Shown here piece after piece: positions 43,611-53,588 of a stretch of 64,000 nt of DNA. The notes under the pieces were generated by a model. That model saw nothing but the letters and a program-made list of their open reading frames with translations. It did no database searches and was not told where the DNA came from. Every line of letters starts with the position of its first letter. The first letter of the stretch is position 1. The position numbers and the translations under genes are program-made. Source of the DNA: Rhodobacteraceae bacterium Alg231-04 (GTDB taxonomy: Bacteria; Pseudomonadota; Alphaproteobacteria; Rhodobacterales; Rhodobacteraceae); the NCBI GenBank assembly GCA_900143635.1, contig FREY01000001.1, positions 651,324 to 715,323 of the forward strand, read 5' to 3'.

Positions 43611-45122
43611 ATGATCGCACGTGTCCACACAGTAGCCTTCCAAGGCGTCGAGGCTCGCCCGGTCGAAGTGCAATGCGCTGTCGCCCCCGGCCTGCCGGCC
43701 TTTTCCGTCGTAGGCCTGCCCGACAAAGCGGTGAGTGAAGCACGCGACAGGGTGCGTTCGGCATTTTCGTCGATGTCCATCGCCCTGCCCTCCAAACGCA
43801 TCACCATCAATCTGTCACCTGCTGATCTGCCCAAGGAAGGCAGCCATTTCGATCTGCCCATCGCGCTGGCGCTGATGGCGGCGCTGGAAATCATACCGAT
43901 GGACATGGCGGCAGAAACCATCGCCTTGGGCGAGCTTTCGCTGGATGGAACGCTTGTCCCGGTCCTTGGCGCCCTGCCCGCCGCAATGACAGCTGCTGAG
44001 CTGGGCAAGACCCTGATCTGTCCTGCCAGTTCCGGCGCCGAAGCAGCCTGGGTTGGTGCGGCGACAGTCTATGGTGCCGCCAGCCTGCACGCAGTAGTGC
44101 AACATTTCATCGGCCAGTCACCGATTGCCCCAGCCCTGCCCGGCGAGGCTGACTTTGATCCTGCCTCAAAGGATCTGCGCGATGTGAAGGGGCAGGAACG
44201 CGCCAAACGCGCATTGGAAATCGCCGCTGCTGGCCGCCATCACTTTCTGATGGTCGGCACGCCCGGTTCCGGAAAATCCATGTTGGCCGCAAGGCTGCCG
44301 TCCATCTTGCCGCCCCTCACTCCGGCCGAGGCGCTGGAGACCTCAATGGTTCATTCCCTTTGCGGGCTGATCAAGGAAGGCGGCATCAGCCGTGCGCGCC
44401 CTTTCCGTGAACCACATCACACAGCCTCCATGGCGGCTATCGTTGGCGGCGGCCGCCGGGCCCAACCGGGCGAGATCAGCCTTGCCCATAATGGCGTTCT
44501 CTTTCTGGACGAGCTGCCGGAATTTGCCCGCGCCGTTTTGGAAACCCTGCGCCAACCGATCGAGGCGGGTGAGGTCATGGTGGCGCGCGCCAATGCCCAT
44601 GTGAAATACCCCAGCCGCTTCCTGCTCGCCGCCGCTGCCAACCCCTGCAAATGCGGCTATCTGGCCGATCCCGGCCGCGCCTGTTCACGCGCGCCAGTTT
44701 GCGGCGAGGATTATCTGGGCCGCATTTCCGGCCCCCTGATGGACCGGTTCGATCTGCGCGTGGACGTGCCGCCGGTGGTTTTCACCGATCTTAATCTGCC
44801 GCCCAGCGCTGAAGGTTCGCATGAGGCGGAGATCCGTGTCGCGGCTGCGCGTGAAATACAGGCAGCCAGATACAAGGCCCACCCCGGCATCCGCCAGAAC
44901 GCCGACGCCGAGGGAACCCTGCTAGAAGAAGCCGCCGCCCCCGACACCGAGAGCCGCGATCTGTTGTTGAAAGCCGCCGAACGCTTTGGACTGACGGCAC
45001 GCGGCTATCACCGCGTGCTGCGGGTCGCGCGCACGATTGCCGATCTGGAAGGCGCAAGGAACATGCGCCGCCCCCATGTGGCCGAGGCGCTGAGCTACCG
45101 GCTGGCAGGCTGGAGCGCTTAA
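43611..45122 (+). CDS. comM: ComM/YifB family Mg-chelatase-like AAA ATPase
   Basis: A 503-residue AAA+ protein. An N-terminal Lon-like substrate domain ([14 protein letters not shown]) is followed by the ATPase with Walker [10 protein letters not shown] near residue 223 and Walker B F-L-D-E-L near 302, then a Cys-rich stretch ([16 protein letters not shown]) and the C-terminal Mg-chelatase-like part. ComM acts as a branch-migration helicase during natural transformation. The ATG at 43611 starts the conserved N-terminus; nine earlier codons look non-coding. Its stop overlaps the gshB stop at TTAA. Confidence 0.94.
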   Translation: MIARVHTVAFQGVEARPVEVQCAVAPGLPAFSVVGLPDKAVSEARDRVRSAFSSMSIALPSKRITINLSPADLPKEGSHFDLPIALALMAALEIIPMDMAAETIALGELSLDGTLVPVLGALPAAMTAAELGKTLICPASSGAEAAWVGAATVYGAASLHAVVQHFIGQSPIAPALPGEADFDPASKDLRDVKGQERAKRALEIAAAGRHHFLMVGTPGSGKSMLAARLPSILPPLTPAEALETSMVHSLCGLIKEGGISRARPFREPHHTASMAAIVGGGRRAQPGEISLAHNGVLFLDELPEFARAVLETLRQPIEAGEVMVARANAHVKYPSRFLLAAAANPCKCGYLADPGRACSRAPVCGEDYLGRISGPLMDRFDLRVDVPPVVFTDLNLPPSAEGSHEAEIRVAAAREIQAARYKAHPGIRQNADAEGTLLEEAAAPDTESRDLLLKAAERFGLTARGYHRVLRVARTIADLEGARNMRRPHVAEALSYRLAGWSA

Positions 45123-46051
45123 AGCTTGGCCTCGATTGCTTCCCAGATCTTTGCGGCGATATTCACGCCATCAAACCGCTCCAGCTCCTGAATACCGGTG
45201 GGCGAGGTCACGTTGATCTCGGTCAGGTAATCGCCGATCACGTCGATGCCCACAAAGACCTGTCCCTTTTCCTTCAGCAACGGGCCGATGGCGGCGCAGA
45301 TTTCCAGATCACGCTCGGTCAGGCCGATCTTTTCCGGGCGTCCGCCCACATGCATGTTCGACCGGGTCTCACCTGCTGCAGGCACGCGGTTGATGGCACC
45401 AACCGGTTCGCCGTCGACCAGAATCACCCGCTTGTCGCCATTGCTGACATCCGGCAGGAACTTCTGCACGATCAGCGGCTCGCGGCTGAAACCGGTGAAC
45501 AGCTCGTGCAGCGAGGTGAGGTTTCGATCATTGGCATCCAGCCGGAACACACCGGCACCACCATTGCCATACAACGGCTTCAAGATGATATCGCCGTGTT
45601 TGGCTTTGAATTCCTTGATCGTCTCAAGATCACGCGCCACGGTTGTCGGCGGCGTCAGGTCCTGAAAATCCAGCACCAGCAGTTTTTCGGGGTAGTTGCG
45701 CACCCAAAAGGGATCATTCACCACCAGTGTCTGACCGGCCAGCTTGTCCAGCAGATGGGTCGAGGTGATGTAATGCATATCAAACGGCGGGTCCTGACGC
45801 AGCCAGATCACGTCGTAATCCGCCAGATCCACCTTTTCCACCGGGCCGAGGTCCACATGGTTGCCCTGTTCGCGACGCACAACCATGGTCTGGCCGCGCG
45901 CGGTGATGCGACCTTCCTCAAAGGCGAGGTGGTCGGGCGTGTAATAGAACAGCTCGTGACCGCGCAGCTGGGCTTCTTCAGCGATGCGAAAGCTGCTGTC
46001 GGCGTTGATGTCGACCGATTGGATCGGATCCATCTGGAAGGCGATTTTCAT
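45119..46051 (-). CDS. gshB: Glutathione synthetase
   Basis: A 310-residue ATP-grasp enzyme that joins gamma-glutamylcysteine to glycine. It opens [10 protein letters not shown], and has [24 protein letters not shown] and I-N-V-T-S-P-T-G near the end, all standard for GshB. The frame begins ten codons earlier, but the ATG at 46051 starts the conserved region. It is the last gene of rsmI-yraN-gshB on the minus strand. Its stop codon shares TTAA with comM. Confidence 0.96.
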   Translation of the reverse strand: MKIAFQMDPIQSVDINADSSFRIAEEAQLRGHELFYYTPDHLAFEEGRITARGQTMVVRREQGNHVDLGPVEKVDLADYDVIWLRQDPPFDMHYITSTHLLDKLAGQTLVVNDPFWVRNYPEKLLVLDFQDLTPPTTVARDLETIKEFKAKHGDIILKPLYGNGGAGVFRLDANDRNLTSLHELFTGFSREPLIVQKFLPDVSNGDKRVILVDGEPVGAINRVPAAGETRSNMHVGGRPEKIGLTERDLEICAAIGPLLKEKGQVFVGIDVIGDYLTEINVTSPTGIQELERFDGVNIAAKIWEAIEAKL

Positions 46052-46113
46052 GGGGCGTAATTCCTTCATCTTTGTCGGCATACATGGCGCAGCATTGCGG
46101 CCTGTTCAATGGG

Positions 46114-46485
46114 TCAGCCCTGACCAAAGGCATTTTCAAGGATCTGCACCGCGCCGGTGCCATCCACGAGCACCGCGTCAAAGCGGCATTCCGTCAGGCT
46201 GCCACCCGGCTCACCCTCCAGAAACTCCGCAGCGGCCGTCATGATCCGACCTATCTGCGCGGCCCCGAGACTGGCCGCAGCGGCGTCAAAGGTGGCGCTC
46301 TGTTTGACTTCGGCAAAAACCACCAACCCGTGGCCGCGCAGGATCAGGTCGATTTCTCCGCCCCGCCCGCGCCAGCGGTATTCTGCAACCACATAGCCCT
46401 GTTCGTCATACGCCCTTGCGGCAATGCCTTCGGCAGCGGCTCCGGCTTGATGGGCGGCTGCACCGCGTTCAGAGCGCCCCGTCAC
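46114..46485 (-). CDS. yraN: YraN family (UPF0102) protein
   Basis: A 123-residue protein of the UPF0102 family, a PD-(D/E)xK nuclease-like fold of unknown role. The core reads Y-R-W-R-G-R-G-G-E-I-D-L-I, then V-F-A-E-V-K-Q-S, giving D and E-x-K of the putative active site, and C-R-F-D-A-V-L-V. It lies 4 bases after rsmI, a common neighbourhood in proteobacteria. Confidence 0.92.
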   Translation of the reverse strand: MTGRSERGAAAHQAGAAAEGIAARAYDEQGYVVAEYRWRGRGGEIDLILRGHGLVVFAEVKQSATFDAAAASLGAAQIGRIMTAAAEFLEGEPGGSLTECRFDAVLVDGTGAVQILENAFGQG

Positions 46486-46489
46486 CGGC

Positions 46490-47347
46490 TCAGTCCTCTT
46501 TCGCCAGATTCAGCGCCAGCTGGTATACTTTGCGGCGCGGTAGGTCATGCAGTTTGGCGACGATGTCGGCAGCATCCTTGACCCGGTTGTTCTTGAGCGC
46601 GGCACGCAGGTCGCTTTCCAGATCACTTTCATTCACCGCCTCGGCGCGGTTGCGGTCGATCAGGATCACGATCTCGCCCTTCACGCTAGCCTCGGCCAGC
46701 TGGGCGGCCAGTTCCGGCAGGGTATCGCGGCGCACTTCTTCGAATTTCTTGGTCAGCTCGCGGCACATCGCCGCCTGCCGGTCACCCAGCACCGTTGCCA
46801 TATCCGCCAGTGATGCCGCCACGCGCTTTGGAGATTCGTAAAAGATCAGCGTGGCGGGGATCTCTTTCAGCTCCTCCAGCCGTTTGCAGCGCGCCACGGT
46901 CGCATTGGGCAGGAAGCCGCCGAAGAAAAACGCATCTGTCGGCAGGCCTGCCAGCGTCAGCGCAGTGATGCCCGCGGTGGCGCCGGGCGCGCAGGTCACC
47001 GTGTGGCCCGCCTCGGCTGCGGCCTTGCTGAGCTCATAACCCGGATCGGCAATCAGCGGCATCCCCGCTTCCGAGGCATAGGCGACCGATTTGCCTTCAG
47101 CCAAGGCTGCAAGAAGCTTGGCGCGCGCGTTTTCGCCGGAATGATCGTGATAGGCAAAGACGCGGCGGCCCTCCAGCGGCACGCCGTGAATTTCCATCAG
47201 ACGGCGCAAGGAGCGGGTGTCTTCTGCCGCTATCACATCGGCCGAGGCCAGCACGTCCAGTGCGCGCAGCGTAATGTCGCGCGCCGTGCCGATCGGTGTG
47301 GCCACGAAGTAAAGCCCCGCGGACAATCTGACTTTCTGGTGATTCAA
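46490..47347 (-). CDS. rsmI: 16S rRNA (cytidine(1402)-2'-O)-methyltransferase
   Basis: A 285-residue tetrapyrrole-methylase-fold enzyme (RsmI). L-Y-F-V-A-T-P-I-G-T-A-R-D-I near residue 13, A-E-D-T-R-S-L-R-R and Y-H-D-H-S-G-E-N are its signatures; P-L-I-A-D-P-G-Y-E-L and F-Y-E-S-P-K-R complete the SAM site. It 2'-O-methylates C1402 in the ribosomal decoding centre. It is divergent from the LpoA-like lipoprotein gene and first in its operon. Confidence 0.95.
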   Translation of the reverse strand: MNHQKVRLSAGLYFVATPIGTARDITLRALDVLASADVIAAEDTRSLRRLMEIHGVPLEGRRVFAYHDHSGENARAKLLAALAEGKSVAYASEAGMPLIADPGYELSKAAAEAGHTVTCAPGATAGITALTLAGLPTDAFFFGGFLPNATVARCKRLEELKEIPATLIFYESPKRVAASLADMATVLGDRQAAMCRELTKKFEEVRRDTLPELAAQLAEASVKGEIVILIDRNRAEAVNESDLESDLRAALKNNRVKDAADIVAKLHDLPRRKVYQLALNLAKED

Positions 47348-47434
47348 CGCTGGACCCGCCCTTGACGAAGGTTATTATCGCACCCCAACACCAACACGGC
47401 GCATCATCGCCGGATCAGGGAGTTACAGTCCATT

Positions 47435-48610
47435 ATGTTCGCCGTTTTCAAGCCCGCCCGCAAGGTGGCATTGGCCGCCGTTACCGCCGTTGCAACTCTG
47501 GCCCTGACCGCATGTGATCCGATTTCGGTCGGCGGTGGTGGCCCAAGCATCAACACCTCCAAACCGGTTCCGGTGGCGCTGCTGGTGCCGCGCGGGTCTG
47601 CCTCTTCGGGGGATCAGGCCCTTGCACAGAGCCTGGAGAACGCCGCGCGACTGGCGATGGGGGATCTGAACGGCGTGAAAATTGACCTGCGCATCTACGA
47701 CACTGCTGGCAACGCCGAGGTTGCAGCCGCAGCTGCCACACAAGCCGTCAGCGAAGGCGCGCGCATTTTGCTGGGCCCGGTCTATGCCGAAGCGGCCAAT
47801 GCCGCCGGCATCGCCGCCGCCAAGCGCAACGTGAACATTCTTGCCTTTTCCAACAACCCGGCGATTGCCGGCGGCAATGTCTTCATTCTGGGCAATACCT
47901 TTGACAATAAGGCCACCCGATTGACCAGCTTTGCCGCCCGTCAGGGCAAGGGCAACATGCTGGTGGTCAGCGGCAATAATGCTGCCGGTCAGGCCGGCCA
48001 GCAGGCGATCTCCTCTGCGGCGTCACGCACTGGCGCAAATGTCGCCGGTATTGTGTCTTATGAGCAGTCCCAAAATGGGGTGATCAGCGCCATCAGCGAC
48101 ATCCGGAACCAGGCCTCGGCCAGCGGCGCCACCTCGCTGATGATGACAGCCACCACAGCCGGCGCGCTGCCGCTGCTGACACAGCTGCTGCCTGAAGCCG
48201 GGGTGAAACCCGAAGACATCCAGTACATCGGCCTGACCCGCTGGGACATCCCGGCGCAAACTCTGGCACTGCCCGGCGTTCAGGGGGGCTGGTTCGCCCT
48301 GCCTGACCCGGTGAAATCGCAAGGGTTCAAATCCCGCTACACCGCCGCCTACGGCAGCTCCCCGCATCCTATCGGTGGTCTGGCCTATGACGGTATCGCC
48401 GCCATCGGCGCACTGGTCGGTCAAGGCAAGTCCGACGCGCTGACCGGTGCGGCGCTGACCCAGGGATCCGGCTTCCAGGGCGTCAACGGCATCTTCCGCC
48501 TGCGCGCAGATGGCACCAATGAACGCGGCCTCGCGGTCGCCACGATCCAAGAACAGAAGGTGGTCGTCATTGACCCAGCTCCAACAAGCTTCGCAGGCGC
48601 CGGATTCTGA
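47435..48610 (+). CDS. LpoA-like penicillin-binding protein activator lipoprotein
   Basis: A 391-residue lipoprotein. The signal peptide ends L-T-A-C at Cys27. The mature part is a periplasmic-binding-protein-like fold (V-A-L-L-V-P-R-G-S, I-L-L-G-P-V-Y-A-E-A-A, G-L-A-Y-D-G) like the C-terminal domain of LpoA and ABC branched-chain receptors. Such proteins activate class A PBPs from the outer membrane; in Alphaproteobacteria the activation is inferred from homology. A class A PBP is encoded at 8-10 kb. Its 3' end overlaps the start of glnD by 41 bases. Confidence 0.85.
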   Translation: MFAVFKPARKVALAAVTAVATLALTACDPISVGGGGPSINTSKPVPVALLVPRGSASSGDQALAQSLENAARLAMGDLNGVKIDLRIYDTAGNAEVAAAAATQAVSEGARILLGPVYAEAANAAGIAAAKRNVNILAFSNNPAIAGGNVFILGNTFDNKATRLTSFAARQGKGNMLVVSGNNAAGQAGQQAISSAASRTGANVAGIVSYEQSQNGVISAISDIRNQASASGATSLMMTATTAGALPLLTQLLPEAGVKPEDIQYIGLTRWDIPAQTLALPGVQGGWFALPDPVKSQGFKSRYTAAYGSSPHPIGGLAYDGIAAIGALVGQGKSDALTGAALTQGSGFQGVNGIFRLRADGTNERGLAVATIQEQKVVVIDPAPTSFAGAGF

Positions 48611-51386
48611 TCCGAACGCCCGATCCGTCACCCGCCTGCCGCAGCCACTGGGCGATCTGATCTGTCCAGCCGACGACATCTTTGATGCCGCCGCGATCCG
48701 GGCGCAGATAGCGGCAATTGTCGAAGAAAACGGCACCACTTCGCTGCGCGGCGAAGTGGTGAGCCTGTTGCGCGAGGTCCAGAAATCCGGCCGCGCCGCC
48801 ATTGCCGAAGCCTTCGCCGCAGAGCCTTTCGAGGCGCGCCGCCTGACCCGGTCTTATACCTTCCTGACCGATGGGCTGGTCACCACCGCCATGCATGTGG
48901 CCTGCGATTACCTGCACCCCTCAGGTGCACCGACCGAGGGCGAGCGCATCGCGGTTATGGCCGTGGGCGGCTATGGGCGGGGCGAAATGGCCCCCTCTTC
49001 GGATGTCGATCTGCTGTTCCTGACACCCTATAAGATCACCGCCTGGGCCGAGAGCGTCATCGAATCGATGCTCTATATCCTGTGGGACCTGCGTCTCAAG
49101 GTCGGCCACGCCAGCCGCACCATCCGCGACTGCCTGCGCCTTGGCACCGAGGATTTCACCATCCGCACCGCCATGCTGGAGCACCGCTTTCTGGCCGGCC
49201 ACGAACCCCTATCCGAGGAGCTGGCAGAAAAGCTGCGCAACGAGCTGTTCAGCGGCACCAGCCGTGAATTCGTCGAAGCCAAGCTGGCAGAACGCGACGC
49301 CCGGCACCTGAAACAGGGTGAGCGCTACGTCGTTGAACCCAATGTGAAAGAGGGCAAGGGCGGTTTGCGCGACCTGCAATCGCTCTACTGGATCGCCAAG
49401 TATATTTACGGCGTGCAGTACGCCGAGGAGCTGGTCGATCTTGGCCTGTTTCATGCTGAGGAATACGCCGCCTTCCGCGCCGCTGAAAGCTTCCTCTGGG
49501 CGGTGCGCTCCCATCTGCATCTGGTCACCCGCCGGGCCTCGGAACAGCTGAATTTCGACCTACAGGTCGAGGTCGCGGACCGTTTGGGATACAAAGACGT
49601 GGCTGGGCGGCGCGGTGTGGAACTGTTCATGCAGGACTACTTCCGCCACGCCACCACCGTTGGGGATCTGACGCGGATTTTCCTGACCAAACTGGAGGCT
49701 GATCAGCAAAAAAGCGCGCCGCTTCTGGACCGTATCTTCCGTCGTCGCCCTCGCACCAAACCCGGCTATAATGTGGTTCACAACCGCCTTGCTGTCGCCG
49801 ACCCCGACACATTTCTCGACAACAAACTGAACATCCTGCGCCTGTTCGAAGAGGGCCTGCGTACCGGCATGCTGATTCACCCGGACGCCATGCGTCTGGT
49901 GACCGCCAATTTGGATCTGATCGACGACGACATGCGCAACAGCCCGGAGGCCCGGCGCATCTTCCTTGATCTGCTGCTGAAACACGGCAACCCGGAACGC
50001 GCTCTGCGCCGGATGAACGAGCTGGGCGTGCTGGCGGCCTTCATTCCCGAGTTTGAGCCCATTGTGGCGATGATGCAGTTCAACATGTATCACTCCTACA
50101 CGGTGGACGAACACACCATTCAGGTGATCTCTAACTTTACCCAGATCGAAAAACTGGAGCTGGAGGAAGAGCTACCGCTGTCCTCGGACATCCTCAAGAC
50201 CGGTGTGAACCGCAAGGTGCTGATGGTCGCCATGCTGTTGCATGACATCGGCAAGGGCCGCGAGATGGACCACTCCATCCTCGGCGCGCGCATCGCCAAA
50301 GAGGTGGCGCCGCGGCTTGGCCTCAACAAATCCGAATGCGAACATGTGGAATGGCTGGTGCGCTATCATCTGCTGATGTCCGATGTGGCGCAGAAACGCG
50401 ATCTGTCAGACCCGCGCACCGTGCGTGATTTCGCCAAGGCAGTGAAAACCGTGGCGCGGCTGAACCTGCTTACCGTGTTGACCGTCTGTGACATTCGCGG
50501 CGTCGGCCCCGATGTCTGGAACAACTGGAAGGCCACGCTGCTGCGCGATCTGCATTCGCAGACCCTGGCAGCGCTGGAAAACGGGCATCAGGCGCTCAAT
50601 GCTGACAACCGCGGCGTCGAAGCCCGCAAAGCCCTGCGCGCCACGCTCGCAGACTGGACGCCCAAGGCCCTGAAACACGAGACAGGCCGCCACTATCGGC
50701 CCTATTGGCAAGGCCTGCCAAAAGAAACCCATGTGGTGTTTGCCACCCTGCTGCGCGATATCGACGACGACGAGATTCGCATCGATCTGCATCCGGACGA
50801 AGACCGCGACGCCACCCGCATCTGTTTTGCGCTGGCCGATCATCCGGGCATCTTTTCCCGCCTTGCCGGCGCGCTGGCCCTAGTCGGCGCCAATGTGGTC
50901 GACGCGCGCACCTATACCTCCAAGGACGGCTATGCCACCGCCGCCTTCTGGGTGCAGGACGCCGATGGCCATCCCTACGAGGCCAGCAAGCTCAAACGCC
51001 TCAACCAGATGATCCACAAGACCCTGCGCGGCGAGGTGATCCCAACCGAGGCAATCCGCGACCGCGACAAGATCAAAAAGCGCGAGCGCGCCTTCAAGGT
51101 GCCCACCACCATCACCTTCGACAACACCGGATCCGAGCTTTACACCATCATCGAGGTCGACACCCGCGACCGCCCCGGCCTGCTGTTTGATCTGACCCGC
51201 GCGCTGGCCAACAACAACGTCTATATCGCCTCCGCCGTCATCGCCACTTACGGCGAACAGGTGGTCGACACCTTCTACGTCAAGGATATGTTCGGGTTGA
51301 AATACCACTCCGAGGCCAAGCAAAACGCGCTGGAAGTCAAGCTGCGCGCCGCCCTCACCAAGGGTGTGGAGCGCGCCGCCTCATGA
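48570..51386 (+). CDS. glnD: Bifunctional [protein-PII] uridylyltransferase/uridylyl-removing enzyme
   Basis: A 938-residue nitrogen sensor. The nucleotidyltransferase motif G-G-Y-G-R-G-E-M-A-P-S-S-D-V-D-L is near residue 132; the HD uridylyl-removing domain L-L-H-D-I-G-K-G near 557; two ACT domains (A-D-H-P-G-I-F-S and D-R-P-G-L-L-F-D) at the end bind glutamine. It uridylylates PII when glutamine is low. The TTG at 48570 has AGAAGG nine bases upstream; an ATG at 48510 would add 20 codons and deepen the overlap with the LpoA-like gene. It overlaps murJ by four bases. Confidence 0.94.
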   Translation: MTQLQQASQAPDSDPNARSVTRLPQPLGDLICPADDIFDAAAIRAQIAAIVEENGTTSLRGEVVSLLREVQKSGRAAIAEAFAAEPFEARRLTRSYTFLTDGLVTTAMHVACDYLHPSGAPTEGERIAVMAVGGYGRGEMAPSSDVDLLFLTPYKITAWAESVIESMLYILWDLRLKVGHASRTIRDCLRLGTEDFTIRTAMLEHRFLAGHEPLSEELAEKLRNELFSGTSREFVEAKLAERDARHLKQGERYVVEPNVKEGKGGLRDLQSLYWIAKYIYGVQYAEELVDLGLFHAEEYAAFRAAESFLWAVRSHLHLVTRRASEQLNFDLQVEVADRLGYKDVAGRRGVELFMQDYFRHATTVGDLTRIFLTKLEADQQKSAPLLDRIFRRRPRTKPGYNVVHNRLAVADPDTFLDNKLNILRLFEEGLRTGMLIHPDAMRLVTANLDLIDDDMRNSPEARRIFLDLLLKHGNPERALRRMNELGVLAAFIPEFEPIVAMMQFNMYHSYTVDEHTIQVISNFTQIEKLELEEELPLSSDILKTGVNRKVLMVAMLLHDIGKGREMDHSILGARIAKEVAPRLGLNKSECEHVEWLVRYHLLMSDVAQKRDLSDPRTVRDFAKAVKTVARLNLLTVLTVCDIRGVGPDVWNNWKATLLRDLHSQTLAALENGHQALNADNRGVEARKALRATLADWTPKALKHETGRHYRPYWQGLPKETHVVFATLLRDIDDDEIRIDLHPDEDRDATRICFALADHPGIFSRLAGALALVGANVVDARTYTSKDGYATAAFWVQDADGHPYEASKLKRLNQMIHKTLRGEVIPTEAIRDRDKIKKRERAFKVPTTITFDNTGSELYTIIEVDTRDRPGLLFDLTRALANNNVYIASAVIATYGEQVVDTFYVKDMFGLKYHSEAKQNALEVKLRAALTKGVERAAS

Positions 51387-52933
51387 AGCCCATCCGCCTG
51401 ATGTCGGGCTTCATGACCGTAGGCTTCTGGACGCTGGCCAGCCGCATCCTTGGCTTTGCGCGCGAGATCCTGATCACAGCCTATATCGGCCCCGGCCCGC
51501 TGATGGATGCCTTTGTCGCCGCCTTCCGCCTGCCCAACATGTTCCGCCGCTTCTTTGCCGAGGGCGCCTTTAACGCGGCCTTTGTGCCGATGTTTTCCAA
51601 AAAACTGGAAGGACGCGAAGGCGCGCAGGGCTTTGCCCAATCCGCCTTCAGCCTGCTGCTATCGGCGGTTCTGGTGCTGACCGCACTTGGCATGATCTTC
51701 ATGCCGGGGCTAGTCTGGGCCACCGCCAAGGGCTTTGCTGGTGATCCGCGCTTTGACCTCACGGTTGGTTACGGGCGCATTGCCTTTCCTTATATCCTGT
51801 TCATGTCGCTGGCCGCATTGTTCTCTGGTGTGCTGAACGCCACCGGGCGCTTTGCCGCCGCAGCTGCCGCGCCGGTGCTGCTGAATATTTTCACCTGCTC
51901 TGCCATGGTCACAGGCGCGCTGGTCGGCGGCGCGGTCATCGACTGGCTGATCTGGACCATCCCGGTGGCCGGTGCCGCGCAGCTGGCGCTGGTCTGGTAT
52001 GCGGCCGAACGTGCCGGTATCCGCCTGCGTCCCGGCCTGCCGCGTCTCAGCCCTGAAATGCGCCGCCTTGTCAGCGTTGCCCTGCCCGCCGGCCTTGCCA
52101 TGGGGGTGACGCAGGTGAACCTCGTGGTCGGCCAGCTGGTTGCCTCGGATATCGAAAACGCGGTCAGTTGGCTTTTTGTTGCCGACCGGCTTTATCAATT
52201 GCCGCTTGGTGTGATCGGCATCGCCATTGGCATCGTGCTGCTGCCGGATCTGTCGCGCCGCCTGCGGGCAGGCGATGACACGGGCGCGCAGGCGGCCCTC
52301 TCCCGCGCAGGCGAATTTGCCCTGCTGCTCACCATTCCTTCTGCCGTGGCCTTCATGGTGATCCCGGCGCCGCTGGTCACGGTGCTCTACGAACGCGGCG
52401 CCACCGGCCCCGAGGACGTGGCCGCCATTGCCCTCGCTGTGGCGATCTATGGCGCGGGCCTGCCGTCCTTCGTGCTGCACAAGCTGCTGCAACCGCTGTA
52501 TTTCGCCCGCGAAGACACCCGCAGCCCTTTCCGCTATGCGCTGGTCTGTATGGTGATAAATGCTGGGCTCGCCATCGGTCTGAAATCTGTGTTTGGCTGG
52601 CTCTCCCCCGCTATCGCCGCCACAGCCGCGGGCTGGGCCATGGTGGCGCTTTTGTGGTTCGGCGCCCGTCAGATGGGCGAGGCCGCCCGCTTTGACAGCC
52701 GTTTTTACAGCCGCAGCTGGCGCATCGTCGCGGCCTCTGCCCTGATGGGTGTCTCGGTATATTTCGCGGTCCTCACCCTCGGCTGGACGCTCTACCTTCC
52801 CAGCTGGCGCTACCTCGCCCTGCTCGCCCTTATCCTCATTGGCGGCCTCACATATTTTATCGCGGCCCAACTCACCGGCGCCGCCTCTCTGCGAGAGATC
52901 AAACAAAGCCTGCGCCGCGGGCGGCAGGCATGA
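51383..52933 (+). CDS. murJ: Lipid II flippase MurJ
   Basis: A 516-residue MOP-superfamily membrane protein with about 14 helices. G-F-A-R-E-I-L-I-T-A, F-V-A-A-F-R-L-P-N-M-F-R-R-F-F-A-E-G-A-F and A-L-F-S-G-V-L-N-A-T-G-R-F are the typical MviN/MurJ blocks. It flips lipid II across the inner membrane. It begins within the glnD stop (ATGA) and ends in an ATGA overlap with the Crp-type regulator. Confidence 0.96.
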   Translation: MKPIRLMSGFMTVGFWTLASRILGFAREILITAYIGPGPLMDAFVAAFRLPNMFRRFFAEGAFNAAFVPMFSKKLEGREGAQGFAQSAFSLLLSAVLVLTALGMIFMPGLVWATAKGFAGDPRFDLTVGYGRIAFPYILFMSLAALFSGVLNATGRFAAAAAAPVLLNIFTCSAMVTGALVGGAVIDWLIWTIPVAGAAQLALVWYAAERAGIRLRPGLPRLSPEMRRLVSVALPAGLAMGVTQVNLVVGQLVASDIENAVSWLFVADRLYQLPLGVIGIAIGIVLLPDLSRRLRAGDDTGAQAALSRAGEFALLLTIPSAVAFMVIPAPLVTVLYERGATGPEDVAAIALAVAIYGAGLPSFVLHKLLQPLYFAREDTRSPFRYALVCMVINAGLAIGLKSVFGWLSPAIAATAAGWAMVALLWFGARQMGEAARFDSRFYSRSWRIVAASALMGVSVYFAVLTLGWTLYLPSWRYLALLALILIGGLTYFIAAQLTGAASLREIKQSLRRGRQA

Positions 52934-53517
52934 GCCGCCTCGCCTGCCCCGCCGGCACGGTGCTGTTTCGCCCCGGACAGGACTGCCCCGGCTACGTGAA
53001 ACTCACGCGGGGCAGCATCAAGGTCACGCTGACATCTGCCAGCGGGCGCGAGGTCGTGCTCTACCGGGTCGGGCCTGGCGACATCTGCCTGCAGACCTTC
53101 GCCTGCCTGACCGAGGCCCGCAGCTACTCCGCCGAAGGCATCGCCGAAACCGAGCTGGAAGGCGAGGTCATCCCGCACGCGGAGTTTGCCCGCGCCATGG
53201 CCGATGACAGCGCTTTCCGGGCCGAAGTGCTGAGCGCCGTTGCCCGCCGCTTCGGCGACTACGAGCAGCTGGTCGAGAATGTCGCCCTCACCGGTTTCGA
53301 CGCTCGGCTGGCACGGGTGCTTTTGAAGCTGGGCGCGGCAGACGGCATTGTCACAATGACCCATGACGGGCTGGCCGCGGAAACCGCTTCGGGCCGCGCC
53401 TTTGTCACCCGGCGGCTGCGCGTCTTTGCCGGAATGGGGTTGATCAGCCAGGCGCGCGGGCAATTGACACTGCTGGACCGCGCCGGCCTGGAACAGATTG
53501 CCGCAGAGGAAGTGTGA
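52930..53517 (+). CDS. Crp/Fnr family transcriptional regulator
   Basis: A 195-residue regulator: cyclic-nucleotide-binding-like fold (about 5-120; F-R-P-G-Q-D-C-P-G-Y, R-V-G-P-G-D-I-C-L-Q-T-F-A-C-L) and a C-terminal winged helix (L-A-A-E-T-A-S-G-R-A-F-V-T-R-R-L). Three or more cysteines sit in the sensor half, so a redox or sulfur signal is possible, but Fnr-type cysteine spacing is not seen. It overlaps murJ by four bases and precedes a DUF2892 gene, a pairing often linked to reactive sulfur handling. Confidence 0.88.
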   Translation: MSRLACPAGTVLFRPGQDCPGYVKLTRGSIKVTLTSASGREVVLYRVGPGDICLQTFACLTEARSYSAEGIAETELEGEVIPHAEFARAMADDSAFRAEVLSAVARRFGDYEQLVENVALTGFDARLARVLLKLGAADGIVTMTHDGLAAETASGRAFVTRRLRVFAGMGLISQARGQLTLLDRAGLEQIAAEEV

Positions 53518-53553
53518 CACTGTCACCGACCGCAGCGCGCGCAGATGGCAGAA

Positions 53554-53576
53554 CCGTATCATCCCTTATGTTACGG
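53554..53576. promoter_or_regulatory. Short inverted repeat before the DUF2892 gene
   Basis: CCGTA at 53554-53558 faces TACGG at 53572-53576 across 13 bases, directly upstream of the DUF2892 ribosome site. It could be an operator for the adjacent Crp-type regulator; the arms are only five bases. Confidence 0.2.
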
Positions 53577-53588
53577 AAAGGAAATACC

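Noticed and set aside
48510-48569. ATG start for glnD at 48510
   Set aside because: It would deepen the overlap with the LpoA-like gene to 101 bases and has no ribosome site; the TTG at 48570 has AGAAGG.
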